Both the position numbers and the translations under genes were made by a program. The notes beneath the pieces are model-generated. The model worked only from the letters and a program-made list of their open reading frames with translations. It did no database searches and was not told the DNA's origin. From contig NC_081553.1 of assembly GCF_963082655.1 (NCBI RefSeq), forward strand, positions 31,318,341-31,382,340: a DNA stretch of 64,000 nt, in the 5' to 3' direction. This document shows, piece by piece, positions 22,166 through 34,009 of the stretch. This stretch comes from Stomoxys calcitrans (Eukaryota; Arthropoda; Insecta; Diptera; Muscidae). How positions within the stretch are numbered: the stretch's first letter is position 1; each line of letters begins with the position of its first letter.

Positions 22166-23093
22166 AAAGATATGTATGTTCGCCCGGGCCGAATCTTATA
22201 TACCCTACGCCATGGATATCATTTGTCAAATTCTTTAGACGTTATCTCGTCATAGACAAACAAAGGATAATTGATAAGAGTAGCTAGGCTTTTTCAGCAA
22301 TACCAAATTATGAACCGATGAGGGCCATAGCGGAATTCAATGGGAAGTATTCAACACTTTTTTCAATATTTCAGCCAAATCGGATAATAATTGCGCCCTC
22401 TAGTGGATCAAGAAGTTAAAATCCCAGATCGCTTTATATGGGAGCTATATCAGGTTTTGTAACGATTTAAACCATACTGTGCAGAGTTGTTGGAAATCGA
22501 AATAAAACACGTGGTACTAAATTTCAGCCAATTCGGATAAGAATTGCGCCCTCTAGAGGCTCAAGAAGTCAATATCCGATATCTGTTTATATGGCAGCTA
22601 TACCAAAACATGAACCTATTTGGCCCATTTACAATCCCAACCGACCTGTACTAATAGGTTAATATTTATGCAAAATTTTAAGTCCCTAGCTTGACTCCTT
22701 CGAAAGTTATGGTGCTTTTGACAGACAGGCGGACGGCGTTTAGGATGCCCGCCTATGACGCTGGACGCCTGGGTTCGAATCCTGGCGAGAACATCATTCA
22801 AATTATTAGCGGTGGTTACTCCTCCTAATGCTGGCGATATTTGGTACTGTAGAATTTGGTGTGGCAGCCATGTAAAAACTTCTCCACAAAGAGGTGTCGC
22901 ACTGCGGCACGCCATTCGGACTCGGCTATAAAAAGAAGCCCCTTATCATTGAGCTTAAACTTAAATCGGACAGCACTCATTGATATGGGAGAAGTTTGCA
23001 CCTGTTTCTTAATGGAATGTTCATAGGCAAATTTGCATTACAAACGGAACAACGAAATTAGTATACCCCCATCCTATGGTGGAGGGTATACAA
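22166..23093 (-). mobile_element. DINE-1-like element, type A, interrupted by a SINE
   Basis: The left end is a 3' terminus with GCCCGGGCCGAATCTTATATACC (hairpin mostly kept); the right end is the reversed 5' terminus (GAAATTAGTATACCCCCAT ... GGTGGAGGGTATA). About three units lie between. A SINE (22736-23037) is inserted in the microsatellite region near the 5' end. Confidence 0.75.
22736..23037 (+). mobile_element. tRNA-derived SINE, copy 2, slightly 5'-truncated
   Basis: The B box GGTTCGAATCC is intact, but the A box is incomplete ('gcgtttaggatgcccgcc'). The body has 'gtcgcactgcggcacgcc' and 'ggactcggctataaaaag', with 3' end 'ttcataggcaaatttgca'. Flanked by DINE-like sequence. Confidence 0.8.
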
Positions 23094-23215
23094 ACACTTC
23101 GTGCAAAATTTTGTTAATATCGGATCAAAAGTGTGGCTGCTACAGCCGTATTTGCTCACATCGGATAAGAGATATATATGGCACAGTTGTAGTGAAGCCT
23201 ATAAAAAGAAGAATC

Positions 23216-25430
23216 CTTCAATTCCCAGGCGTACCCATTGGCGGTACGCATTCACATCGAAGGGGCTTTTAACAATGTGCGGACCGACCTGCTGACCGAC
23301 ATACTGATCCAATGACTCCACAGGAGGGTGATTTGACTTACTTATGTCTCAGTAGTTTGGTGGACCGCGATAGAGAAAAGGATAATACAACAGTTTCAGA
23401 GAACATGTTGTCTTGGCATAGACGAAGCGATAAGGACTACGCCCACTAAGACAATAGAGACTACTCGCGGAATGCGTGAGGTGGTGTGATGCTGACACGA
23501 GGATGTCGAGTGTACACATCTTTAAGGACAATAAAATGGCCATCAGGGCAATGACAACCAGGACGGTACGGTCACAACCAGTCTTGGAGTGGAGGACTGC
23601 CGTCAATAAACTTGTTTAATTCAAAGCCTTTCGGGTCGACACTGTCTGAGTTAAGGGTGTGAGATACGAACGCACATTTAGCACTGTGGAACAGCAAAAC
23701 GGTCGGTAGGACGATGAAAATTCTACGGGGAGATTGTGAGAAGACGAGGCTATTACTGACGGGAAGTAAGTAGGAGGTCAGTATAGCAAGTATAGCTATA
23801 GATAGCATTTGTAGGGCATGTAGGGAAAATGGTGAGACGTTGGAGCATTTCCAACGTCATTGCCAGGCTTTCGCGGCTAACACACACCGGCACTTAGGTT
23901 GGGACACAATTATGTGGTATGGAAAACAATGAGGGATTTTGCAAATAGCATAGTAACACCCAGAGAAGTATACCGATCGACTCAGAATCACTTTCTGATT
24001 GATTTAGCTATGTTCGTATGTCTGTCTGTCCGTCCGTCCACGCTAATTTGTGTACAAAGTACCGGTAGCAGTTTTCATCCTATCCTCTCGTACAGACATG
24101 TTTTTCGGTCTAGAGACGAAGCCTATTGAAATTGGAAAAAATCGGTTCAGATTTGGATATAGCTCCCATATATATATTCGTCCGATTTGCAGTAATAATG
24201 CAGTAAAATAGTCATTTGTTAACCGATACTCTCGAAATTTGGCTGGAACGATTTTCTCTTGACTCTCGATGTTTGTGATGAATTTCATGGAAGTCGGTTC
24301 AGATTTAGATATAGCTCTCATGTATATATAAATCGCCCGATTTTCACTCCTTAAGCCACTGCATGAGCATTTATTGACCAATCTTTCCAAAAATTTGCAT
24401 AATGCTTTCCTCAACAACTACCACAATATTTGAGAAGTTTGCTCCAAATCGGTTCAGATTTAGATATAGCTCCCATATATATGTTCGTCCGATTTGCAGT
24501 AATATTGCAATAAAGTGGTCATTTGTTAACCGATTCTCTTAAAATTTGGCAGGATGGATTTTTTTATGACCCTCAACATTACTGGTGAGTTTCAAAGAAA
24601 TCGACTCAGAGTTAGATTTAATTGTCATATAGGTATATTGTCCGCTTTTCACTCCAAGAGCCACTACAAGCGCATTTATTGACCAATCTTGCCAAAATTT
24701 TACACAACGCTTTCCTCGACAACGTCCACAATATCCGAGAAGTTTGTTCCAAATCGATTCAGATTTAGATATAGCTTCCATCTATATGTTCGTCAGGTTT
24801 TGGGTAATTTGCAATAATGTTGTCATTTGTATTAATTACAGTTTGAAAATATTTGTTCGAAATTTGATGGGGATTGCTTAATAACCCATCTGGAAACATC
24901 CGCCGAAGTCCATAAAAATTGGTTCAGAATTGGATATAGCTCCCAAATTGTACTTATAGGGTAGGTGTAGGGTATTATAAAGTCGTCAGCGACCGACTTT
25001 TCCCTTTCCGTTATGGTTTTTGGTTAAAGATCCATGCCAAGTCTGATCCGAATTGGTATATTATCGGATATAGCCTCATTATAAACCGATCCCCTGATTT
25101 GACCTCTTGGGTCCTTAGAAGCTTAAATTTTCATCAGTTTTATCTGAACCGCTCAATATGGTGATATAGTCCCTCCTAAGTACCGATATCTCGATGTGAC
25201 TTCTTGAGACCAAAATAATTCAAATATAAACTCAGTTAATTGGGACACTTTTTTAGCAGAACCCATGGTGGTGGGTACCCAAGATTCGTCCTGGCCGAAC
25301 TAACCACGCTTATACTTGTTCGAGGTTACTTTTTAGTTTTCAGGGCGCACAACAAGTCTATTACTGGCTTAGGTGTTTGGCATGGGGCGGATTAATATCC
25401 GCACCTTCTTTGTAACCTTACCTAACCTAT
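23216..25430 (+). pseudogene. LINE (I/LOA-like, family 1), heavily deleted and split by a DINE-like element
   Basis: Near 23245-23300 a frame reads HIEGAFNNVRTDLL, the RT motif A region with the catalytic Asp changed to His. It then jumps to the RT-RNase H linker (23390-23440) and RNase H remnants (23500-23600). A zinc-knuckle region with CRAC and EHFQRHC follows (23810-23880). The coding part stops near 23945. The 3' tail resumes at 25318-25430 ('cgaggttactttttagttt', 'ggcttaggtgtttgg', 'cttacctaacctatt'), showing that the DINE-like element at 23955-25317 landed inside the LINE 3' end. Confidence 0.75.
23955..25317 (+). mobile_element. DINE-1-like element, type F, near complete
   Basis: The 5' side reads 'ataccgatcgactcagaatc' and 'tgtctgtctgtccgtccgtc'. 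Internal units carry 'agatttagatatagctccca' and 'catttgttaaccgat' near 24160, 24310, 24465, 24620 and 24770, roughly 150-155 bp apart. The 3' side has 'atggtggtgggtacccaaga', a decayed hairpin (TTCGTCCTGGCCGAA) and 'cacgcttatacttgtt'. The same type F 5' region recurs at 43725. Confidence 0.7.
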
Positions 25431-26713
25431 TCTTGAAAGAAATTTTATTGAATTTTAGAAAATTTTAGTGGCATTTTTTATTGTCACCAACATTACTGAA
25501 CTTCGAAATTGAGTTCATAGTGTTGTCTTTAGGGTATCAATAACTCACAATAGATCTGTTATCTGTAACTCATGGATTATAATCTTCAAACAGCCATAAA
25601 GGTTTTGCTTGAATTGATCCAACTATGGTTTGGATATTGTCTATATGTTTTAGTATTCCTGCTGTTACTTCCTACTCTAGTGGTTGTTTTCGTTGTTGCG
25701 TTTGTTATGCTGCTGTTGCTGTTGTCATGAACGAGTTTCTGTTGCAAATGTATTTTATTTCAGATCCTAATATCTGCACAAATCTCTGTGGGTAATATGA
25801 TATTTTCAATTTCCATTTGGATTCGTTGTTTTCCCCTGTTGCTGTTGCTATTCCTGCTACCGTACTAGTTATAGTTGTTGTTTCCATTGATTTCAATCCT
25901 CGAATTTCATATGAACAAGTGCGAGTGTTTTGATTTATTTTTTTTCCCTTGGATATTCTCCACAACAAACAACATGTAGAAATTTTTGCAATATATTTTT
26001 TTTTCATACAAAAAAAGTGTGGGTATGAAACCCCTCTTTTCGTTAGTGTTCGCCACACTTCTTGATAACTGAAAATTTTCCATTGAAAAGACAAAAACTT
26101 AAAATACATTCATGTATGTGTGAGTGATTGTGATTTTGGAGATTCGAATATGGATATGTTTTAACTGATTGCAGCTTTGTTGTACTGTTCCTGGTTTTAT
26201 CCCACCTCCCAGATTGAACTGAAACAAGCACATTCGCTTCTCCCAGCTGGTAGCACTCAGCTTTGAGTGCGTGTGAAAAAAAAACTGAAAAATAGTTTTT
26301 TCTTGTGTCGATATTCAATAACGCGAATAAATGTGCGTTTCAGAAGCTTGACATCTCTTGGAATCACAATGGAAAACATTTTAGTTGGAATTATTGAACG
26401 AAAAACGAAAAAAATGGAAAAATTGTCCACCCAGTGTGCTTCCAATAACTGTGGGCTAACAATTATTGTTCTACATACTCCTTACAAATCATGCTGGAAA
26501 ATTTCCGATTGCCATTCATGAGCATATGAGTTGGTATACAGTTAGTATGGCCTGACCCTTGTAGCGTCTACGCCACTCTAATAAAGTCTTAAGATGGTTT
26601 ACGTTATTTGAGGTCTCTGCAAGGGCTCGCTCCTCTGCGCCTTCATTAACTGTATAATATCTTTTTAGGTTGGGGACACTTCGCCCTAAATACGAATATC
26701 GAATTCATGCCAT
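25431..26713. other. Unique DNA with CTG/TTG-rich patches
   Basis: Interrupted GTT/GCT triplets near 25690-25880 give a long frame on the minus strand (25705-26109), but it shows no domain and reads through low-complexity sequence. Otherwise AT-rich. Probably intronic. Confidence 0.4.
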
Positions 26714-26940
26714 TGTAGCCTATGACGCTGAACGTGTTCTAATCCTGGCGAGAACATCGGACAAAACGGTGTCTATCCCCACTTAATGTTGGAGACATTT
26801 GCGAGGTAAAATGCGATGCATGGTCATTTAAAAAATATTCCCCAAAGAGGTGTCGCACTGCGGGATGCCGTTCGGACTCGGCTATAAAAAAAGGTCCCTT
26901 ATCATTCAATTAAACTTGAAGTTGAAGTTTGCCCACTGCT
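26714..26940 (+). mobile_element. tRNA-derived SINE, copy 3, degraded
   Basis: It starts inside the tRNA-like head ('gcctatgacgctgaacg'), with a B box decayed to 'gttctaatcc'. The body keeps 'gtgtcgcactgcgggatgcc' and 'cggctataaaa'. The 3' end is shortened ('gaagtttgcccactgctcc'). Joined directly to the type G repeat. Confidence 0.7.
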
Positions 26941-29065
26941 CCATTCCTGGTTTTCTTAAAAATTTGGGGAATGGGAAGTGCTTTTTAGGGGAGAGATGGC
27001 ACCTCAGACATTTCGCATCAAATATGGATATCAAATTGGTGCTACACTTCCAAGTCCCTTTAATTGTAGCCCCATATTGCCATGGCCGGTAAATATGAAC
27101 AGTTTGGAGGGTGTTTTAAGCATGGGGCGGCCACCGGCACTTTGCACTGAAAATAGATATCAAATTCGTTCTTTATTCCCAACGGAAATGAAGTTCAGTT
27201 TAGGGGATGCTTTAGGGCGTAGCTCAAAACACTTGGCTCCAAAATTGCATATCAAATTCGTTTTCTACTCTCAAATACCTTTCATTTGTGTCCCATATTG
27301 TCATAACTTGATTTGATGTATCTATAGGAGGAAAAGCGCCACCTAGAATTGAACTCAAATTTTAATGTCATTTTCGTAATCTCCTCCTAAACACCTTTCA
27401 TTTGAGTCCCATTTAGCCATGGTCGGCTAATGTCTCCATTTGGGGATGAGCCACTTCCATTTCTTGGACCTAATGTTTTAGGCCATATTTATAAGCTACT
27501 GCCTAATAATTTTCCTTTGAGTCCCATATTGACATGAACTTCGAATATATCTGTTTAAACGAGTTTTGGGGTTTGGAGGGGCCCGCTGGGTACTTGAACC
27601 CACATTTTAATACCATATTCGTTTTTTAGTCTCCAATAACTTTCATTTGATAAACTTATTGTGCCCATCGGACAATGGGTGGCGTTTTTGGGGTAAGGGG
27701 GACGGTCCGCCCCCACCCGATATCTAAAAATTATATATAAACATAGGTTTCTTTCCAGGCAAACGTGCACAATCCATGAAAATTTTAAGAAAATCGATTC
27801 AGCCAAGTATCATATAGTCATAATGGGTCTAATGGCTTTTTTGAGGGGAGGCGTGACCCCCTGTACTTTGATCTGATTTTGTGTGCCAGATTCAAAATCT
27901 ACTCCCGAATACCTTTCATTTGAGCCCCATATTGAAAAGAACGTCAAATATGTCAGTGTTTGGGGGAGTTTTGGGGTTGGGACGGCCTGATGGGTACTTA
28001 GACTCAAATTTCAAATTCCAGGCAAACGTGCACAATCTATGAAAATTTTAAGAAAATCGATTCAGCCAAGTATCATATAGTCAAAATGGGTCTATAGGCG
28101 TTTTGAAGGGAGGCGTGACGTGATTCGAAATCTACTCCCGAATACCTTTCATTTGAGCCCCATATTGAAATGAACGTTCAGTATATCTGTTTGGGGGAGT
28201 TTTGGGGTTGGAACGGCTCGATGGGTACATAGATCAAATTTCAATACCACATTCATATTCTACTCTCCAATACCATTCATTTGATACTTATATTGTCCCG
28301 ATCGGTCCACTTTTGAATTTGGGTTGTGTGTTTTGGCATAATGGGGAGGGTCCGTCCTCCATCCGATATCGAAAAATCATATAGCCTATGTTTACTTCCA
28401 GATCAACCTACACAATATACGAAAATTTCGAAATCGGTTCTGCCGTTTTTCAATCTATATGCAACAAACAAACCGAGTCCCATATATCCGTGTTTGGCTC
28501 ATGTGCCCATTTGGACGTTTTTGTGGGGTGGTGGGGTGACCCCCTGTACTTCGACATGAATTTGTATGCCAAATTCGTTATCTACTCTCGCATACGTTTC
28601 ATTTGATACCCGTATTGTCCTTAACGGTCCTCTTTTCATTTTGGGTAGTGTTTTTGAGGCAACGGCGGAGGGTTCGCCCCCTTTCGTTATCAACAAATTT
28701 TTGCGCCTATTCCTACTTCCTGACCATATACGTAATCTACTCCCGAATTCCTTTCATTTGAATCCCATATTGTCATGACCATCAAATAAACCTATTTTAA
28801 GGGGTTTTGGGGCTGGGGCGGCCCCCCTGGTACTTGGACCCAATTTTTATTGTGAAATTCGTACTCTACTCTTGAATACCTTTCATTTGAATCTCATATT
28901 GTCCTACTTTTATTTTTGGGTAGTACTTTTTGGGTAAGGGGGAGGATCCGCCCCCCTCTCGATATCAAAAATTATATAGCCTATGTTTCCTTCCAAACCA
29001 ACCTACATAATCTGTGAACATTTCAAAGCAATCGCTTCATCCGTTTTTGAGTCTATTAGGAACAA
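26941..29065 (+). repeat. Type G interspersed repeat with tandem units
   Basis: Repeated blocks: 'acctttcatttgagtcccat' (for example 27385, 27900, 28146, 28750, 28879), GC-rich 'ggggttttggggctgggg'-type blocks, and 'ggtccgccccc' with 'gatatc' and 'attatatagcctatgtttcc'. The end carries 'tttttgagtctatta' and AAACAAACAAA. The same family lies in the opposite orientation at 34985-36100. Frames are full of stops; no protein is encoded. Class of element not recognised. Confidence 0.75.
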
Positions 29066-29644
29066 ACAAACAAAGGAACAAACAGGGAAAGCTTTAAGAA
29101 ATTTTCCAAATTTCCTGTCATCTCTCTCCAGCAACACCATTTATGTGTCGACAATTGTGTTGAACAAAACAAAACCACATAACGTCGTCCAACATATGAA
29201 TGAATATATCATCAATTCAACCATCATACCCTACCATACACAGCTTGGAGTCATAGGATAAATGAAATCATATCACACACAGCTGTGCCACATAAAACGA
29301 TGAGTGAGTGAACAACAGCCCACTGTATGGAGATGAGAGCAATGTGGCTATGATAGTGGGGCAGTCCTTCAAAACTTGATATCACACCAACCAACGGACA
29401 ATGAAAAGAGCACCAACAAGAGAGTTGTTTGTTATGTTGATTCCATTTCAATGATTTTGCCTTTGGTTTTAAAATGTTGCAACAACATGCGTTGTTGCTT
29501 GGTTAGCCATTGGTATTTTGTAATGTCTTAACAAAGAGCATACAGAGAAAAAAAAAACGCCTGGAAATATGCTAAGTAAAACTTGAGGTGTATAAAGGCT
29601 CCAAAACTCAAATCCAGGTTTAAACAATCAAGTCGAAGGATCAC
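29066..29644. other. Unique DNA, no gene
   Basis: No repeat from elsewhere in the window and no supported frame. Confidence 0.4.
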
Positions 29645-29790
29645 TTTACAGGTTAGGTTAGGTTTAAGTGGCAGTCTGCCATCAGACTCACTTGGACGTT
29701 TTCGTCCATTGTGATACCACAGGAACAGAAGAAGGAAGATGCCTTCTAGTTCCTACCTTTGAACCATCCAGATCTCTTTAAAAAGCCACT
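29645..29790 (-). mobile_element. LINE family 2, 3' tail only
   Basis: 'aggttaggtttaagtggcag', 'gactcacttggacgttttcg' and 'accatccagatc' match 29862-30000. It is separated from the main copy by about 70 bases of DINE-like sequence ('atatccaaatcagaaccgat'), so it is a separate 3' fragment or a duplication product. In coding orientation the tail ends with CCTAACCT repeats. Confidence 0.7.
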
Positions 29791-29861
29791 TTTTATGGCA
29801 TCTATATCCAAATCAGAACCGATATTATCCATTTGCAATCTCCAACAACCTACATCAATAA

Positions 29862-32060
29862 TAGGTTAGGTTTAAGTGGCAGTCTGCAACTAGAATCACT
29901 TAGACGTTTTCGTTCATTGTGATACCACAGGAACAGAAAAAGGAAGATGCCTTCTAATTCCTACCGTTGAACCATCCAGATCGCTTTAAAAAGCCCAATA
30001 ACTTGCGAATGTTCACATCCCCTAAATCAGACAGGTTCTCAAAGAAATGAGAACCTAAAGTGGAACTCCTTCTAATTGCTAGTATGGGACACACATACAA
30101 AAGGTGTTCTATAGTCTCTTCTTCCTCGATGTCCTCACAGCTTCTGCAAAAGTCGTTGCTGACAACCTTTAGTTTGTCAGCATGGTTTTCGATTAGACAG
30201 TGATCTGTCATGACGGACACAATGACTGAGACGTCTGTTCAAGCAAATGACGGCAAAGCAGTAGACCTCTTTAAGTCTAGATGAGGCCACATAGTTTTGG
30301 AATGCTCACAGCTGCCTCTTTATGACCATCTATCATTCGTTGACCTTTGGGCCTGGTTCTGAAAACTTAGCTTATATGTCGCTAGAGGCATGCCCACAGA
30401 TTCCAGTTTCTCTGAAATGTGTAAATTAGTCCCTAGTCTCGCAAGCTCGTCTGCTTTAGAATTCCCTGGGTTATCTCTGTGGCCCGGACCCATAACAGGT
30501 GTGAACTGTTCAGCCATCTCGTTGAGAGATCTGCGACAGTCCAGGGCGGTTTTTGTGTTCAGAAATACGTTCTCCAAGGATTTTATGGCTGCCTGAGAAG
30601 ATATTTATGCCAGTCGTCGTAATGACATTTTATCTTAGCAATTTCACCACTTCCTTAATTGCAAGGATCTCCGCTTGATAAACACTGCAATGGTCGGATA
30701 ACCATATCGATGTGACCAGTTCTAGATCTTTAGAGTACACTGAAAAGCCCACCTGGTCGTTTAGATTAGAACCATCCGTATAGAGGTTTATGGAACTTCT
30801 GTTACCAGGAATATCGTAGTTCCAATCGGTTCCATCAGGAATAGTGGTATAGTAATTTTTATCAAAAAGTGGCTCAGGTAGGGTGTAATCCATACTGCCT
30901 GGAACATCGGATATTGTATCACGGATGATACATTGTCCGTAGCCGCCACATGACCAATGAGAAAGCTCCCTTAGCCTCACGGCAGTGGTCACTGCAATTT
31001 GCCTAATCACAATGTCCAGAGGCATAAGATGTAGCATTAAATTCAGTGCATGAGATGGTGTTGTCCTCAGTGCGGCTGTGATACACAAACAAGCCATCCT
31101 TTGGCTCCGGTTAAGTATTCAGCAGTAGGTGGATTTTTAAAGCGCAGTCCACCAGACCACAACACCATATAGCATTTTAGGTCTGACAACAGCAGCATAT
31201 ACCCAATGCATGACACGAAGTGTAAATCCAAAACTTTTGTCAATGTCTGTCTTGCAGGGCAAGAGTGTCATTTCTTGCCCTTTCCAAAATGTTGGATTTG
31301 AAGTTCAAATTCCTTTCCAGCAAAACACCCAGGTATTTTGCGCTTTCTGTAAATGGAACATTCTCTCCGCCCAAGGAGACAAATTCCACTGTAGGCAACA
31401 TGTATCTCCTGCTGAAAAGAACTCCTTCTGTCTTGCACGGATTTATACCCAGACCAATTTCGGTAGCCCACTTCGCTGTTGCACGTAGAGCTTCCTGAAG
31501 TATATCTCTTAGAGTGCTGGGAGACTTTCCTCTAACCACAATTGCCACGTCATCAGCATACGCGACCACATTATTGAAAGCACCTTCAATGTCAAGAAAT
31601 GCTTCCATTGTATATTCCTTGACAGCGGTAGAACCCTCTATGTAGCCAACTAGATCGTGAAGGGCTGTTTCACTGGATTTGCCTTTACTATATGCATGCT
31701 GCTGCCGCGAGAGGCGATCTCCAGGGATCTTTGCCCTTAGATATGGTTCTATAAACCTCTCAAGAGTCTTCAGCATAAAGGATGGCAAACTAATAGGACG
31801 AAAATCATTTGCCTTCGTGTGGTAGGGTTTTCCTGCTTTCGGCATGAAAATTATCGTAACGTGCTGATACCAGCAGAGTGCATCTTCCTTAGCCAAGGAA
31901 CCAGTCTTTCAGACACAGGTTGTAATTCAACCGGTTATACATCATCAGGGCCTGGAGACTTAAAGGAGTCGAAACTTCTTATCACCCAAAGGATTTTCGG
32001 CTCAGACACAATTTCCCTAATGGCCTCCAACGAATGCATATCAGTGACATCCTATTCATC
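29862..32060 (-). pseudogene. LINE (I/LOA-like, family 2): RT, RNase H and zinc knuckle, broken
   Basis: Reading leftwards from 32060: FKSPGPDDV, a stop, NDFRPISLPSFMLKTLERF (RT motif 1-2 region), motif A FLDIEGAFNNV, then directly YADDVAIVV. The stretch between motif A and YADD, including motif B, is deleted. The thumb region (YLGVLLERNLNF) ends near 31240. RNase H follows at about 31097-30320: YTDGS and AEILAIKE give the first Asp and the Glu; GHRDNPGNSKADELARLG gives the last block. The knuckle CRSC ... EHLLYVC sits near 30130. A good architectural copy, but with stops, frameshifts and the RT deletion it cannot be active. Confidence 0.85.
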
Positions 32061-32239
32061 AATGATAAAAATTTGTGAAAAATTTCAAGTTAATATTTTT
32101 TTCGTCCGACTGCTATCGTGATTTCGGCGAACGGATGTACAGGGCCTGATCGTCTCTGAATGTTAAGAGGATCAACAAACTCGTCCGTGATTGTAATTTT
32201 CATCTAAGAGATTCGCGGAAGGTTACATTGGGGCCTGGG
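32061..32239 (-). repeat. DINE-1-like fragment near a 5' end
   Basis: 'aaaaatttcaagttaatatt' and 'ctgctatcgtgatttcggcg' are the pieces that normally precede the reversed microsatellite. Then the sequence is unrelated up to the LINE fragment. Confidence 0.5.
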
Positions 32240-32712
32240 TGTCCACACTGAAAACCCAGGGACTGAGATCTGTTTTGGACTGTCTGACCATAATACGGTC
32301 CTGCAGGCGGAGATCCGGGCGATCGAGGAATGCGTGAGGTGGTGGGGTTTTAACGCGAGGACGTCGAGTGCAAACATCTTTACCGACAGTAAAGTTGCCA
32401 TAAGGGCAATAACAAGCAGGACGGTAAGGTCACGAACAGTCTTGCAGTGTTAGAAGGAGATTTAAGCCTTCTGTGAGGATGGCAAAATCCGCATCGTTTG
32501 GGTGCCGGGCCATAACGGAGTAAGGGGCAATGAAAGGGCAGACGATTTGGCGATGAAGGCCAGAGGACTGCCGTCAATACACTTGGTTAACCCGAAGCCT
32601 TTCGGGTCGACGCAGTACAAGTTAAGGGCGCCGGCGACAAATGCGCATGCAACCCTGTGGAACAGCAAAACGGTCGGTAGGACGGCGAAAGTCCTGCGGC
32701 ATGTGAACTGAA
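32240..32712 (+). pseudogene. LINE (I/LOA-like, family 1) RNase H fragment
   Basis: Encodes LQAEIRAIEECVRWW (the RNase H Glu), NIFTDSKVAIRAI and WVPGHNGVRGNERADDLA, with in-frame stops near 32450-32470, then WNSKTVGRTAKVLR. It is joined on the right to a fragment of the other LINE family, suggesting a deletion or recombination between two elements. Confidence 0.8.
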
Positions 32713-33028
32713 TGCATGTGGACGATATCATCTGTTGCAATAAATTTAATGCTACATCTAATGCCTTTGGACATTGTGGCTCGACAAATCACTGTGACCA
32801 TTGTCGTGAGGGTAAGGGAGCTTTCTCTATGGTCATGGGGTGGCTACGGACACTGTGTTATCCTTGATCCTACCGGAGCCTCTTTTTGATAAAAATTACT
32901 TTACCAATTTTCTCGGTAGAACCGATTGGAACTACGATATCCCTGGTAATAGAAGTTACATATTCTTCTATACGGATGGTTCCAAACTAGACGACAAGGG
33001 TGGCTTTAGGGTGTACTCTTAAGATATA

Positions 33029-33566
33029 AAGGGTGATTTTTTTGAGGTTAGGATTTTCATGCATTAGTATTTGACAGATCACGTGGGATTTCAGACATGG
33101 TGTCAAAGAGAAAGATGCTCAGTATGCTTTGACATTTCATCATGAATAGACTTACTAACGACCAACGCTTGCAAATCATTGAATTTTATTACCAAAATCA
33201 GTGTTCGGTTCGAAATGTGTTCATTCACCGTAACGTTGCGTCCAACAGCATCTTTGAAAAATACGGTCCAATGATTCCACCAGCTTACAAACCACACCAA
33301 ACAGTGCATTTTTCGGGATGCATGGGCAGTTCTTGAACGGCTTGTGGTTGCTCTTCACTCCAAATGCGGCAATTTTGCTTATTTACGTAGCCATTCAACC
33401 AGAAATGAGCCTCATCGCTGAACGGTGAATGAACACATTTCGAACCGAACACTGATTTTGGTAATAAAATTCAATGATTTGCAAGCGTTGCTCGTTAGTA
33501 AGTCTATTCATGATGAAATGTCAAAGCATACTGAGCATCTTTCTCTTTGACACCATGTCTGAAATC
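33029..33566 (-). mobile_element. Tc1/mariner deletion derivative with long inverted repeats, copy 1 (one end truncated)
   Basis: It starts after a TA with AAGGGTGATTTTTTTGAGG and carries a roughly 195-bp terminal repeat. A short internal transposase piece is in reverse orientation (SDEA and FWLNGYVNKQN region). The second terminal repeat is cut at 'tgtctgaaatc' by the adjoining MITE fragment. Only an N-terminal helix-turn-helix start and the middle catalytic-core piece are left, so it is non-autonomous. Confidence 0.85.
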
Positions 33567-33717
33567 ATAATCAAGTATACTTTTTTTCTAAAGCAATCTA
33601 ATAGAAACAGCTGATAACTGACAGAAGAAAGAATGCAATTACAGAGTCACAAGCTGTGAAAAAATTTGTCAACGCCGACTATATGAAAAATCCGCAATTA
33701 CTTTTTGGGCAACCCAA
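33567..33717. mobile_element. mariner-like MITE, copy 2 (right part)
   Basis: Keeps 'cagctgataactgacagaag', 'acaagctgtg' and the right terminal repeat ending 'ttttgggcaacccaa' before TA. The left half is missing; it abuts the truncated Tc1/mariner derivative. Confidence 0.85.
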
Positions 33718-34009
33718 TAGACGACTGAACAATCCAAAATTCACCTGTTCTGGGTGCCAGATAACTACGGAATTGTAAAGCAGACCATCTGACTGGGAAC
33801 TTATTTCAACATTCCAGAGAAACTAGGCTCAGTGGGTATGCTTCTAGCAAGCTAAATTTTCAAGACCAGACCCAAAGGAAAACGAAAGATAGATGGTTAC
33901 AAAGAAGGGGCTGTGAGCATTCCAAAACTATGTGACCTAATCTAGACGAGGTCTACAGCTTTGTTGTTACTGGCTAGAACAGACGTCTACCCCGTAAGTG
34001 ATAGAATGT

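Larger units (their letters stand above)
32735..33990 (+). pseudogene. LINE (I/LOA-like, family 2) RNase H fragment, interrupted
   Basis: 32735-33028 matches the family 2 copy on the minus strand: LMPLDIV, RELSLWSWGGYGH, PEPLFDKNYFTN and FYTDGS (first RNase H Asp), then stops at 'gtgtactct'. A long-inverted-repeat transposon (33029-33566) and a MITE fragment (33567-33717) follow. The LINE resumes at 33718 with a decayed GNSKAD region and KLNFQDQTQRKTKDRW, reaching about 33990. Confidence 0.75.

Noticed and set aside
25705..26109. 134-codon minus-strand frame in unique DNA
   Set aside because: Low-complexity GTT/GCT triplets, no domain and no convincing splice sites at its edges.
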